Below are positions 1-7,790 of a stretch of 64,000 bases of DNA, piece after piece. The DNA comes from Paenibacillus sp. BIC5C1 (lineage in GTDB: Bacteria; Bacillota; Bacilli; Paenibacillales; Paenibacillaceae). Each line of letters begins with the position of its first letter. The first letter of the stretch is position 1. The notes under the pieces are model-generated. The model saw only the letters and a list, made by a program, of their open reading frames with translations. It was not told the DNA's origin and made no database searches. The stretch covers positions 3,968,001 to 4,032,000 of the forward strand of contig NZ_CP135922.1 of NCBI RefSeq assembly GCF_032399705.1, given 5' to 3'. Made by a program: the position numbers and the translations under genes.

Positions 1-491
1 GGAATGATATCCCCTTGAACGGGACAACAGTTGTCCGGATTAGTTGCAAGCAGAGCCGCTCCGTGCCGAACTGCTTTGGCCGCCAGATGGAGCTTATCGT
101 AGTTAAATCCCCGATCCATTCCGACTAACACATGTGTTGATTGATATGGATCTTCGGTCATGGCTATCCCAAGTGCCCGAAGTTCCCTCCGCAAAGCCTC
201 CTCACCTACAACCAGCACCTTGGCGTCCGGCGCATGCTCTGCAAAATACATTCCCGACAGGTAACCTGCAGTCAGAATTTCATCAGGCTGGCACGAAATG
301 CCCAAACTCAGCAGGCGTTGGTAGCAATCTTCCTTGGTATGAACAGGAGTATTGGTAAGGAACAGCAGGCGTTTGCCTTTTGACCGCAAGCTGTTTATGA
401 AGCTATTCACGCCAGGAAGCCTCATCTGGCCAATATAGATCGTCCCGTCCAAATCAAAGCAATAAGCATCGTAAGCATATACATCTTCCAT
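1..491 (-). CDS. NagD-like HAD sugar/glycerol phosphatase (partial, C-terminus off the left edge)
   Basis: About 163 N-terminal residues are in the window, running off base 1. The HAD nucleophile motif DLDGT lies at residues 13-17, the motif II threonine in FLTNT near 45-49, and the NagD-subfamily ATNPD signature near 150, so this is a p-nitrophenyl phosphatase/NagD-type cytosolic phosphatase of normal layout. Start ATG at 491 lies 18 bases after the stop of the GDPD gene, so the two are co-transcribed. NagD relatives dephosphorylate sugar phosphates or glycerol 3-phosphate; because the upstream enzyme would release glycerol 3-phosphate, a glycerol-3-phosphate phosphatase role is a reasonable inference, not shown. 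Catalytic motifs III/IV are mostly outside the window. Confidence 0.85.
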   Translation of the reverse strand, partial: MEDVYAYDAYCFDLDGTIYIGQMRLPGVNSFINSLRSKGKRLLFLTNTPVHTKEDCYQRLLSLGISCQPDEILTAGYLSGMYFAEHAPDAKVLVVGEEALRRELRALGIAMTEDPYQSTHVLVGMDRGFNYDKLHLAAKAVRHGAALLATNPDNCCPVQGDII

Positions 492-509
492 GACGTTAAT
501 CCTGCCCGC

Positions 510-1223
510 TCACAATGAGCTGGACAACTCCAATACATCGATGAAGCTTTCCAGTTCGTCAGTGCAGATCCATACGGACGGATACTCCTGAAATTTTTTC
601 ATGACGGAAGTCTCGTTGATTGTCCACGCCATCAACTGGATTCCTAATTCTTTGCATTGATGAATGTAATGCTCGGTCACAAAAGCATGGTGTATGGACA
701 AGAACGTCGCACCTATCTCTAATGACCAGTCCAGAATAGCTTTCGAACAGCCGAAGGTAATGAGACCGATACGCACATCGCCAGATCGTTCCCTGATCTT
801 CTCCAGGGCATCGAAATCAAATGACGTAATGACCACCTGATCCAGCATGCTCAATTCCTCGATAACTTCAAGCACCCTTTCCTCCAAAAGAGGGTAATAG
901 CTTCCCATCTGCTTAAGCTCAATGTTAAGTTGAATCTTACCCTTCAAAGCACGCAGCACCTCTTCAAGGGTTGGAATATGTTCATCTTGCCTGATTTCTA
1001 AAGATTGCAGCTCCGAAGCAGTATAATCAGCCACTCTGCCTGTTCCATTTGTCATGCGGTCAAGCGTATGGTCATGAATCACCACTGGAATTCCATCCTT
1101 GCTGAGATGAACATCCAGTTCGAGATGTGTGAAACCAAGCTCTACCGCCTTTAAAAAGGAAGACATTGTATTTTCAGGATACTTACTTGGATAGCCGCGA
1201 TGAGCAACTGCTTGAATGATCAT
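510..1223 (-). CDS. Glycerophosphodiester phosphodiesterase (GDPD)
   Basis: 237 residues, the usual size for a cytosolic bacterial GDPD. The family motifs are all canonical: AHRG at residues 7-10, PENT at 16-19, the metal/catalytic pair in LELDV near 34-38 and the second histidine in VVIHDHTLDRMTNGTG near 47-60. It hydrolyses glycerophosphodiesters to glycerol 3-phosphate and an alcohol. No signal peptide, so it acts inside the cell. A good ribosome site (AGGAGGTAAC) precedes ATG at 1223. It sits downstream of glpP and directly behind a terminator-like leader hairpin (1261-1329), and upstream of a NagD-like phosphatase, implying control by GlpP and glycerol 3-phosphate. Confidence 0.93.
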   Translation of the reverse strand: MIIQAVAHRGYPSKYPENTMSSFLKAVELGFTHLELDVHLSKDGIPVVIHDHTLDRMTNGTGRVADYTASELQSLEIRQDEHIPTLEEVLRALKGKIQLNIELKQMGSYYPLLEERVLEVIEELSMLDQVVITSFDFDALEKIRERSGDVRIGLITFGCSKAILDWSLEIGATFLSIHHAFVTEHYIHQCKELGIQLMAWTINETSVMKKFQEYPSVWICTDELESFIDVLELSSSL

Positions 1224-1260
1224 GCTCTGTTACCTCCTGTTATATATTTTTGGACAACAC

Positions 1261-1329
1261 AAAAAACCCAGCAGCAAATCACCCTCCTTCAACATCAAGG
1301 TTGTATTGATTTACTTACCACCGGGTTTT
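1261..1329 (-). promoter_or_regulatory. Leader hairpin of GlpP antiterminator type ahead of the GDPD gene
   Basis: On the minus strand an arm AAAACCCGGTGGTAAG pairs, with several G-U pairs, to GCTGCTGGGTTTTTT and ends in a T run: an intrinsic terminator between glpP and GDPD. GlpP proteins bind leader RNA of glp genes and prevent termination when glycerol 3-phosphate is present, so this is the expected target. Hairpin is seen; GlpP binding is inferred from position next to glpP. Confidence 0.7.
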
Positions 1330-1367
1330 CTCGTCGTCTCCACCCAAGGATAAATGTATGAAATTAA

Positions 1368-1907
1368 TTAATTCCAGAATTTCTCATGGCCTACTGAAAC
1401 AAAATCTGCCCCGCTCTTTAATGCTTGTTGTATTTCTTCCTCATACCGGATAAGGCCACCCACAATCAATGGCTGCGAGATTCGTTCTTTTAGTTCTTGG
1501 ATGACTCGAGGCATCAACCCCGGCATCAGTTCAACCTCATCAGGCTTATAGCTCATAATCATACGAACCGCTGTCGTTATTGCTGCCGTATCAATGGCGA
1601 ATATGCGCTGAATGCTTAATATTCCCGCTTGCTTGGCCGCAGAAACTGCGTTGCTCTTTGTCGTCACGATCCCGTCGATGTTGAACACATCTGCAAGATA
1701 TTGAATTGCTGAGGCATCTCGTCCAATCCCCGACACCATCTCGGTATGCACATATGCCTGTTTGCCACTTTGATGCAGACTCTCTATGATTGAACCCAGA
1801 TTGGTAATGTTACCTGTCATCAGAATAACTCGCTGCACATCGCTTGCTATAGCTCGTGAAATTTGTTCATCTGTCGTAATGGAGGCTATGATGGGATAAT
1901 TATTCAT
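1368..1907 (-). CDS. glpP: Glycerol uptake operon antiterminator GlpP
   Basis: 179 residues, typical of GlpP. The protein is a small TIM-barrel-like RNA-binding antiterminator; conserved stretches visible are VILMTGNI near 27-34, KQAYVHTEMVSGIGRD near 49-64, DGIVTTKSN near 78-86, VELMPGLMPRV near 126-136 and PLIVGGLI near 146-153. In Bacilli GlpP binds glycerol 3-phosphate and opens terminators in glp leader transcripts. Here it is not next to glpF, glpK or glpD but precedes a leader hairpin and a GDPD/phosphatase pair, suggesting it controls its own downstream genes and perhaps glp genes elsewhere. Start ATG at 1907 follows a weak purine-rich site. Confidence 0.93.
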   Translation of the reverse strand: MNNYPIIASITTDEQISRAIASDVQRVILMTGNITNLGSIIESLHQSGKQAYVHTEMVSGIGRDASAIQYLADVFNIDGIVTTKSNAVSAAKQAGILSIQRIFAIDTAAITTAVRMIMSYKPDEVELMPGLMPRVIQELKERISQPLIVGGLIRYEEEIQQALKSGADFVSVGHEKFWN

Positions 1908-2042
1908 GAGTCAGTCCTCGTTCCCTCGTTTGTCTTCTTAAATGTTAAAGCTAAAGTATTCGTTATGTATCATTGTGATGTAAACGGGTTGTTAATTTTC
2001 ACCTTTGTCAAATAGAGAAAGTCGTGATCCTGTTTTCCCATC

Positions 2043-2073
2043 AAAAAAAAGCGCCCCCTATAAAGGAGCACTT
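2043..2073 (-). terminator. Terminator of the ABC/phosphoesterase operon
   Basis: Minus-strand stem AAGTGCTCC/GGGGGCGCTT (with G-T pairs) around a TTTATA loop, followed by a run of eight T. It lies just after the last permease stop. Confidence 0.85.
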
Positions 2074-2091
2074 CGGCTTTTGACACCCCGT

Positions 2092-2931
2092 CTAAATTTT
2101 CGCCTTCTCCTCTTCCGCCATTGACCGGATGTAGAAAGCACCCAGCACCGAGCAGAGCAGGAATGAGAAGAAAGCAATCGCTGCGGCTTGTTCACGCTCC
2201 TGGAAAACGCTGAAGACCTGCTGCATGGAAACACCAAGCATCTGCGGAGAGTTGGCTCCGATCAGATAAGGCGCAGTGAAAGAGCCAATAACCCCCATGA
2301 AGACAAAGGTCAGGGCAACAAGGAATGTCTTGTACGACAGCGGGAAAATAAACCGGGTAAACAGCGTCAGCCTGCCTACACCCACATCCTTTGCACTCTC
2401 AATGATCGATGAAGGAATGCCCGACAGCGCGGAACTGAGCAGCATTGTCGTAAATGGAATGTTGAACCATAGGTTGGCGATGATAATCCCTTTCTCGTCA
2501 AAAATGATGCGTGGCAGCGTGATTCCGACCACTTCAAGCATTCGGGCGAGCCAACCATGATTGCCAAGCAAGTTGATTAAACCATAAGTTGCGATGACAC
2601 CAGGGATGAACAGCGGAATCATGTACGTTTTACGAATCAGATTAACGATCGGCCCCTGGTTGAAGCGCATATAAATCGCCAACGTGTAGCTGACCAAGAT
2701 CACGGCAACACACGTAATGGCAGTCACCTTAAGTGTAAATACGATATTGCTTCGCATCCCCTTATCTGTGAACAGATAGGTATAACGGCTTAGATCGTAT
2801 CCGCCTGAACCGTTGCTTAGGCTCATGATGAAAGATTGAACAATCGGAATAATGACGACGATCAACAGGATAGCGAAGGAGGGGAGCACCATCGCCAGGC
2901 CTGTGATCGACTGTCTAGCTTCCTTACTCAT
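2092..2931 (-). CDS. ABC transporter permease (second of pair)
   Basis: 279 residues with six predicted hydrophobic segments (first at about 10-35) and the binding-protein-dependent permease EAA-type loop near 179-200 (SAKDVGVGRLTLFTRFIFPL). It belongs to the PotB/ThiP/FbpB-like permease class that works with FbpA/PhnS-type binding proteins. Start ATG overlaps the stop of the binding-protein gene (ATGA, 2928-2931), so translation is coupled. It is the last gene of the operon that starts near 9327 and ends at the terminator 2043-2073. Substrate cannot be read from the sequence; the phosphoesterase genes in the same operon point to an organophosphate. Confidence 0.92.
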   Translation of the reverse strand: MSKEARQSITGLAMVLPSFAILLIVVIIPIVQSFIMSLSNGSGGYDLSRYTYLFTDKGMRSNIVFTLKVTAITCVAVILVSYTLAIYMRFNQGPIVNLIRKTYMIPLFIPGVIATYGLINLLGNHGWLARMLEVVGITLPRIIFDEKGIIIANLWFNIPFTTMLLSSALSGIPSSIIESAKDVGVGRLTLFTRFIFPLSYKTFLVALTFVFMGVIGSFTAPYLIGANSPQMLGVSMQQVFSVFQEREQAAAIAFFSFLLCSVLGAFYIRSMAEEEKAKI

Positions 2932-4091
2932 TTCGCAGCAACGTCGCTCTGCCAGCGTTTGTTAATTTCCGTGCCCAGATCCCCGATGTTGAACGTACGG
3001 AAGCCTTCTGCCACACCGTCGAATTTATTCTGCATTTCCTGTGACATGTTGGAGAGTTCAATGCCTGGGAAACCATTCATTTTGTCAACGATCACTTCCT
3101 GAGCTTCAGGGGACAGTACAAAGTTCAGGAATTCATTGATCGCTTCCTTCTTGTCCGACTCCTGGTTGACCATCAGGTATGTTGGTCCCCCGTTGAAGCC
3201 CGGCGTGATCTGCTGCATCTTAATTGTATCCGGCAACAAACCTTCGTTCAGCTGCTGCAACACCATGTCGGACCAGGCCGGAATTAAGGATACTTCGCCA
3301 TTCATCAACAGATCCAGCGTGCCCTGGTTTTTCTTCGGATAGATTCCCTGCCCATAGACATACGGTCCGATTTCTTTGAGCGTGTCGAAACCGCCGTCCC
3401 ACTTCTCCATGATCGCCGGATCAGAGTTGTGAATGTCTTCTTCCGGCAGGTCCTTATAGACAATCGTCTGCACGAACGAGCTGCCGGAACCACCCGTTGA
3501 CGGGTCATTGTAGGCGAACTGCTCAGGATTGGCTTTGATCCATTGCAACAGCTCGTCCAGCGTAGTTGGTGGATTGGAGATTTTGCTGCTGTCATAGGCC
3601 AGAACCACGGCGGACGAGCGATACGGAACAGCGAAGTTGTCCACGTCCTTCATCGTGTCTGTGTTGACTTTGCTCAGGTTAGGAATGTCTTTCGCGTTCA
3701 GTTGCTCCCAAACACCATCCTTTGTGCCCTGCGCGACGGAGGTGATTCCGTCCTCGTACAGATCAATGTCTCCTGAGCCCTTACCCGCTTTCTTGGCGGC
3801 CACGATCCGGTCGTAGGTCGGCTCAGCGCCAGTACCGGACGGGATATAGACCAAATTCACGTCGATATCCGGATGCTGTTTCTCAAACATTGGCTCCAGT
3901 GAATCCCACAGATCCTTGACGTTCTGAGAGCCCGTAAAGTAGAAGTTAAATTTCACCGGATCGCTCGATGCAGCAGCGTTCCCCCCGGTGGTGGTACTTT
4001 TAACCTCGCTTCCGTTTCCACACCCGGCCAGCAATGACACTGATAATCCCACAACAGTCAACAATGATAAAAATGGCTTTTTCATACGCAT
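2928..4091 (-). CDS. ABC transporter substrate-binding lipoprotein
   Basis: 387 residues from the ATG at 4091, chosen because GGAGG lies 9 bases upstream; an earlier in-frame ATG at 4100 touches the ribosome site and is unlikely. The N-terminus is a lipoprotein signal, with charged KK, a hydrophobic stretch and lipobox LLAGC. The rest is a family-1 extracellular binding protein (YFTGSQNVKDLWDSLEP near the start, ending in a helix-rich lobe), closest in style to Fe(III)/2-aminoethylphosphonate/polyamine binders. Gene order permease-ATPase-binding protein-permease and 4-base coupling to the downstream permease show one transporter. Confidence 0.92.
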   Translation of the reverse strand: MRMKKPFLSLLTVVGLSVSLLAGCGNGSEVKSTTTGGNAAASSDPVKFNFYFTGSQNVKDLWDSLEPMFEKQHPDIDVNLVYIPSGTGAEPTYDRIVAAKKAGKGSGDIDLYEDGITSVAQGTKDGVWEQLNAKDIPNLSKVNTDTMKDVDNFAVPYRSSAVVLAYDSSKISNPPTTLDELLQWIKANPEQFAYNDPSTGGSGSSFVQTIVYKDLPEEDIHNSDPAIMEKWDGGFDTLKEIGPYVYGQGIYPKKNQGTLDLLMNGEVSLIPAWSDMVLQQLNEGLLPDTIKMQQITPGFNGGPTYLMVNQESDKKEAINEFLNFVLSPEAQEVIVDKMNGFPGIELSNMSQEMQNKFDGVAEGFRTFNIGDLGTEINKRWQSDVAAK

Positions 4092-4105
4092 ATCATTCAT
4101 CCTCC

Positions 4106-5146
4106 TCAGTTCGATTCATCGACCGGAAATCCGGTCATTTTCGAGATCGAGACGCCGACGTCTTTTCCTACCTGCAGCTGCACAACCAATTCCTTGTTCA
4201 GAAAAGCACGTATAATGCCGAATTCCACCAGTTCCACGGTAACTTCGGCGTAATGTCCAAGAATCATTACCTGCTTGACCTTGCCCGCCAGTGTACCTTC
4301 AACCATCGTAGTACTGCTCACCTGTACGTCTTCTGGTCGGACCGCAGCCGTCACCTGTCCGCTTAACCCTTTCTCGTTCGGCAGGCTAAGATGTCCAATC
4401 CGGATGCTCTCCCCTTCCGCCACCCCCTTAAGGAAATTCATTTTGCCTATAAAACCGGCGACATATAATGAAGCAGGCTCATCATAAATCTGCTGCGGAT
4501 GAGCAATCTGCTCGATGCGTCCGTGATTCATGACGATAATGCGGTCGGACAACGACAGTGCTTCTTCCTGATCATGCGTGACAAAGACCATTGTCAGCCC
4601 GGTCTTCATTTGGATCTCACGTAGCTCCTCACGCATTTCGTGCCGCAGCTTGGCATCCAGCGCCGAGAAAGGCTCGTCCAACAGCAGTACCGCCGGATTT
4701 AGCAACAGCGACCGAGCCAGCGCAACCCGCTGCTGCTGTCCACCCGAAAGCTCGGCCGGATATTTCTTCTCGAAACCCGACAGTCGGACCAGCTTGAGCG
4801 CATCCTCGACCGCTGTGCGGATCTCTTCCTTCGGCATTTTGCGGATCTTCAGGCCAAACGCCAGATTGTCGTATACCGACATATGCGACCACAAGTTATA
4901 GCTCTGAAACACCATCGAGGTCGGCCGTTTCTCCGGTGGCAGTTGAATGACACTCTTGCCCTCGATCAAAATGTCACCAGAGTCCGGTTCGAGAAATCCG
5001 CCGATGCTCCGTAATACGGTAGTTTTCCCGCACCCTGAGGGACCAAGAAGGGTGACCAGTTCGCCTTTTTCGATATCGATGTTGATGCCGCTGACCCCGT
5101 CACCCGTTTTGTAACGTTTGGCTAACTCTCGTACAGACAACTGCAT
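4106..5146 (-). CDS. ABC transporter ATP-binding protein (PotA/FbpC type)
   Basis: 346 residues. Walker A is GPSGCGKTT near 34-42, the Q-loop is VFQSYN near 78-83, the signature is LSGGQQQR near 133-140, Walker B is LLLDEPFSALD near 153-163 and the switch histidine is in VTHDQEEA near 188-195. The C-terminal 110 residues form a TOBE-like regulatory domain (AAVRPEDV near 287-294). It energises import by the two permeases flanking it in the operon. The ribosome site AAAGGGAGG precedes ATG at 5146. The spacing to the neighbours is 42 and 14 bases. Confidence 0.95.
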   Translation of the reverse strand: MQLSVRELAKRYKTGDGVSGINIDIEKGELVTLLGPSGCGKTTVLRSIGGFLEPDSGDILIEGKSVIQLPPEKRPTSMVFQSYNLWSHMSVYDNLAFGLKIRKMPKEEIRTAVEDALKLVRLSGFEKKYPAELSGGQQQRVALARSLLLNPAVLLLDEPFSALDAKLRHEMREELREIQMKTGLTMVFVTHDQEEALSLSDRIIVMNHGRIEQIAHPQQIYDEPASLYVAGFIGKMNFLKGVAEGESIRIGHLSLPNEKGLSGQVTAAVRPEDVQVSSTTMVEGTLAGKVKQVMILGHYAEVTVELVEFGIIRAFLNKELVVQLQVGKDVGVSISKMTGFPVDESN

Positions 5147-5188
5147 ACTTCTGCCTCCCTTTGCTTCGGTATATCGACCGAAACACTT

Positions 5189-6013
5189 TTATTTCATTTG
5201 AAAACCGCTCGCCAGCACATCCGCACTCACCAGCCGCTGGGCTGCCACTAGCAGAATAATGGTCGGCAGCGTCAGGATGATTGAGAATACGGCTCCGGCG
5301 CTGCTCGGAAAGTCGGAAATAATGGAGTACATGACGATTGGCATTGTTTTGTAATCCGGAATACCGACCAGGAACGTCCCCTGCGCTTCATCGAGCGAAT
5401 TGAGGAACGTGAAGATTGAAGCGACCATGATGCCGGGCATCGCCATTGGCAGGGTGATGCTGCGGAACACTTTGAAGGGGCTTGCCCCAACGTCACGCGC
5501 CGATTCCTCCTGCGCCCGGTGCACGTTGCGAAAGGCGGAGGTTGGAATCCAGGTCATGAACATCAGCACATTGATCATATGGATCAGCACAACGCCGAGC
5601 AGCGTATTCATTAATCCAATCCGGTAGAAAAGAACCGCGATGGAGACGTACAACCCCATTTTCGGAAAAGCGTGCGTCAGCAGGAATGAGAACAGGAACA
5701 TCCGCTTCAGCGGAAACTGGAGTCTTGCGAAGGCATACGCTGCTGGGATGCAGACGACGATGGACAGCAGGGTCACCAGAGTAGCAATGAGGAATGACAG
5801 TGAGATCGACGAGACAATATCGTCCTTCGCCAGTACGAACTCCCACCATTTGAAGCCCCATACCTGAGGCAGAATATCCGGATAATTCCACTTTTCGCTA
5901 AAGGCAAGTACAAGCAGGTTGACCAGCGGACCCGCGAAAAAAACGGCGAACACGGTCAGCAGCACAAATTCGATTATTCTTCTCGGACCTACGTGTTTCC
6001 AGTACCAGGACAT
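5189..6013 (-). CDS. ABC transporter permease (first of pair)
   Basis: 274 residues, six membrane segments, first at about 14-35, and the permease EAA loop near 163-182 (ESARDVGASPFKVFRSITLP). PotC/ThiP-like partner of the permease at 2092-2931. Start ATG at 6013 has GGGAGGACGG upstream and lies 25 bases inside the end of the LacI regulator gene, so it is part of the same transcript. The phrase FLNSLDEAQGTFLVG near 205-219 is typical of polyamine/phosphonate-type permeases, but substrate is open. Confidence 0.92.
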   Translation of the reverse strand: MSWYWKHVGPRRIIEFVLLTVFAVFFAGPLVNLLVLAFSEKWNYPDILPQVWGFKWWEFVLAKDDIVSSISLSFLIATLVTLLSIVVCIPAAYAFARLQFPLKRMFLFSFLLTHAFPKMGLYVSIAVLFYRIGLMNTLLGVVLIHMINVLMFMTWIPTSAFRNVHRAQEESARDVGASPFKVFRSITLPMAMPGIMVASIFTFLNSLDEAQGTFLVGIPDYKTMPIVMYSIISDFPSSAGAVFSIILTLPTIILLVAAQRLVSADVLASGFQMK

Positions 6014-7053
6014 GTTCCGTCCTCCCTTCCATTCGTCGATTGACGGACAATCACTTCGCTTTCGTATTCAATCAGGCGTGGCACACTCCCCTCGCCGCTA
6101 ATCAGACGATCCAGAATCGATACTGCGTCTCGACCGATACCAGACGCATCCACGCTGACGGTAGTCAGCGATGGGTGGTACATGCCGGCCACTTCGGTAT
6201 TGTCGTAGCCCATAACGGATACTTCCTCCGGAACGCTGACTCCGCGTTCCATCAGCACCTTCATCGCCCCTAGTGCAAGCATGTCATTTGTACTGAACAG
6301 AGCGCTGTATCGACCCTCGCGGAAGGCCACATAATGCTCTTCCATCAGCTTCCGACCGGAATCAAAGCTTGATTCCGATGACTCGACGACGATAAACCCG
6401 TCTTGTTCACAACTAACGCCGAGGGATTCAAGCCGCTTTCGGAAGCCCTCCAATCGCAGTGAGTGGCTCCGATGCTCACCCGGTCCGGCGATGATAAAGA
6501 ATTTGCGGTGTCCGATATCATATAAATGCTGTGCCGCCCGTTCTCCACCGGCCTCATCGTTGCTAACGAGATGCACGACGTCCGGATCTTCCGTCGATCC
6601 GTTCACCATCAGATATGGGATATTGAAGTTTTTGACGTAATCAATGACGTTCTTCTGCAGCCGACTGACCAGAATGAGTCCATCCACCCGCTGTTCCAGC
6701 ATATAATCGGTGGAGCGCAGCGACATTTCCCGGTCGGTCTTCAGGAAAATCGAGTAGCCCATCTCTTCAGCGGACATCAGTATCTCGTCAATGATTCTGC
6801 CATACAGTGTGTGGGACACAATCGGCAGCCTGTCACGGAAAACGATAACTCCGATATTGTAGGTACGCTTGGCAACCATCGCTCTGGCGACGGCGCTCGG
6901 CTTGTAGCGAAGCTGCTCGACCGCCTTGAGAACACGATCCCGGACTTCAGGACTCGCGTATCCATTTCCGGAAATCACCCGAGAAGCGGTCGATTTCGAT
7001 ACACCGGCCAGTTGGGCCAGCTCCCGCAGACTATGATTCAACTTATTGTCCAA
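5989..7053 (-). CDS. LacI-family transcriptional regulator of the ABC/phosphoesterase operon
   Basis: 354 residues. The N-terminal helix-turn-helix is LRELAQLAGVSKSTASRVISG near 9-29, with the hinge helix RYKPSAVARAM near 49-59, then a periplasmic-binding-protein-like effector domain (NIGVIVFRD near 67-75, VMGYDNTEVAGM near 282-293). The start is TTG at 7053, with AAAGGAG about 8 bases upstream. It overlaps the GDPD stop by 16 bases and the following permease by 25 bases, an unusual position in the middle of the operon it probably controls. A LacI-type operator at 9393-9408 in front of the first gene is the likely target. Confidence 0.93.
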   Translation of the reverse strand: MDNKLNHSLRELAQLAGVSKSTASRVISGNGYASPEVRDRVLKAVEQLRYKPSAVARAMVAKRTYNIGVIVFRDRLPIVSHTLYGRIIDEILMSAEEMGYSIFLKTDREMSLRSTDYMLEQRVDGLILVSRLQKNVIDYVKNFNIPYLMVNGSTEDPDVVHLVSNDEAGGERAAQHLYDIGHRKFFIIAGPGEHRSHSLRLEGFRKRLESLGVSCEQDGFIVVESSESSFDSGRKLMEEHYVAFREGRYSALFSTNDMLALGAMKVLMERGVSVPEEVSVMGYDNTEVAGMYHPSLTTVSVDASGIGRDAVSILDRLISGEGSVPRLIEYESEVIVRQSTNGREDGTCPGTGNT

Positions 7054-7790
7054 TCCCTATTCTCCTTTGCAAAATTCGTTTCATCCCGGACGGCAATCAG
7101 CTTCTCCGGATCACGGGTTGTTATCGAGTCCACGCCCAACTGTGCTAGTCGCCGCATGTCGTCCGCCTCCATAACCGTCCAGACGTAGATAGCCAGGCCG
7201 CTCCGCTGCACAGCTTCCATTAATACTGGCTGGACAACCTGATATGGCACGTTAATTCCAAAGCAGCCGGCTTCGCGAGCATTTGCACACGCCTTGAACA
7301 CTGCCTCGTCGTAGCTCAGACTCCCGAAGCTTTGCATGTTCACATTAAGCAACCTGCGGATGCTTGGAGCGTACTGGCTAGCTTTAACCGCTGACCCGTA
7401 ATCGCAGCCACTGAGAAACACCATCTCCTCCATATCCATCCGATTCACCAGGGTGGAGACCGGCTCCAGAGCGCTGTCTGATTTGATATCAAGATTCATA
7501 ATTTTACCAGCTGCGCGTATCTGCTCAAGCACATCCTGAAGCGTTAGAATAGGCGCTAGTCTAGCGTTGTTCAACTCCTTCAGTGTCATTTCTGCAAGAC
7601 TGCAGCAGCTTCCATCTGCCAAAGTAATATCGTCATCGTGGGCGAGCACCGGCACGCCGTCCCGAGTCGAACGGATATCGTCTTCGTAAATATCTACGCC
7701 AAGTGTTATGGCTGCCTGAAGTGACTCGAAAGAATGATCTGGATGGCCCATGCAGCCAGTATGGGCTGTGATCAGGGGGAATTTGTTCAT
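7038..7790 (-). CDS. Divergent GDPD-family phosphodiesterase
   Basis: 250 residues from ATG at 7790, which overlaps the PHP stop as ATGA; an open frame extends upstream but lacks a ribosome site. It is clearly GDPD-like: EDDIRSTRDGVPVLAHDD near 33-50 carries the Glu, Asp and second His of the active site, and NLDIKSD near 91-97 and SITTRDPEKL near the C-terminus fit. It differs from standard enzymes at the first motif, HTGCMG instead of HRG, and at PDHSFES instead of PENT. The arginine next to the first histidine is therefore missing. It may act on a different phosphodiester from the gene at 510-1223. No signal peptide. Confidence 0.82.
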   Translation of the reverse strand: MNKFPLITAHTGCMGHPDHSFESLQAAITLGVDIYEDDIRSTRDGVPVLAHDDDITLADGSCCSLAEMTLKELNNARLAPILTLQDVLEQIRAAGKIMNLDIKSDSALEPVSTLVNRMDMEEMVFLSGCDYGSAVKASQYAPSIRRLLNVNMQSFGSLSYDEAVFKACANAREAGCFGINVPYQVVQPVLMEAVQRSGLAIYVWTVMEADDMRRLAQLGVDSITTRDPEKLIAVRDETNFAKENRDWTIS

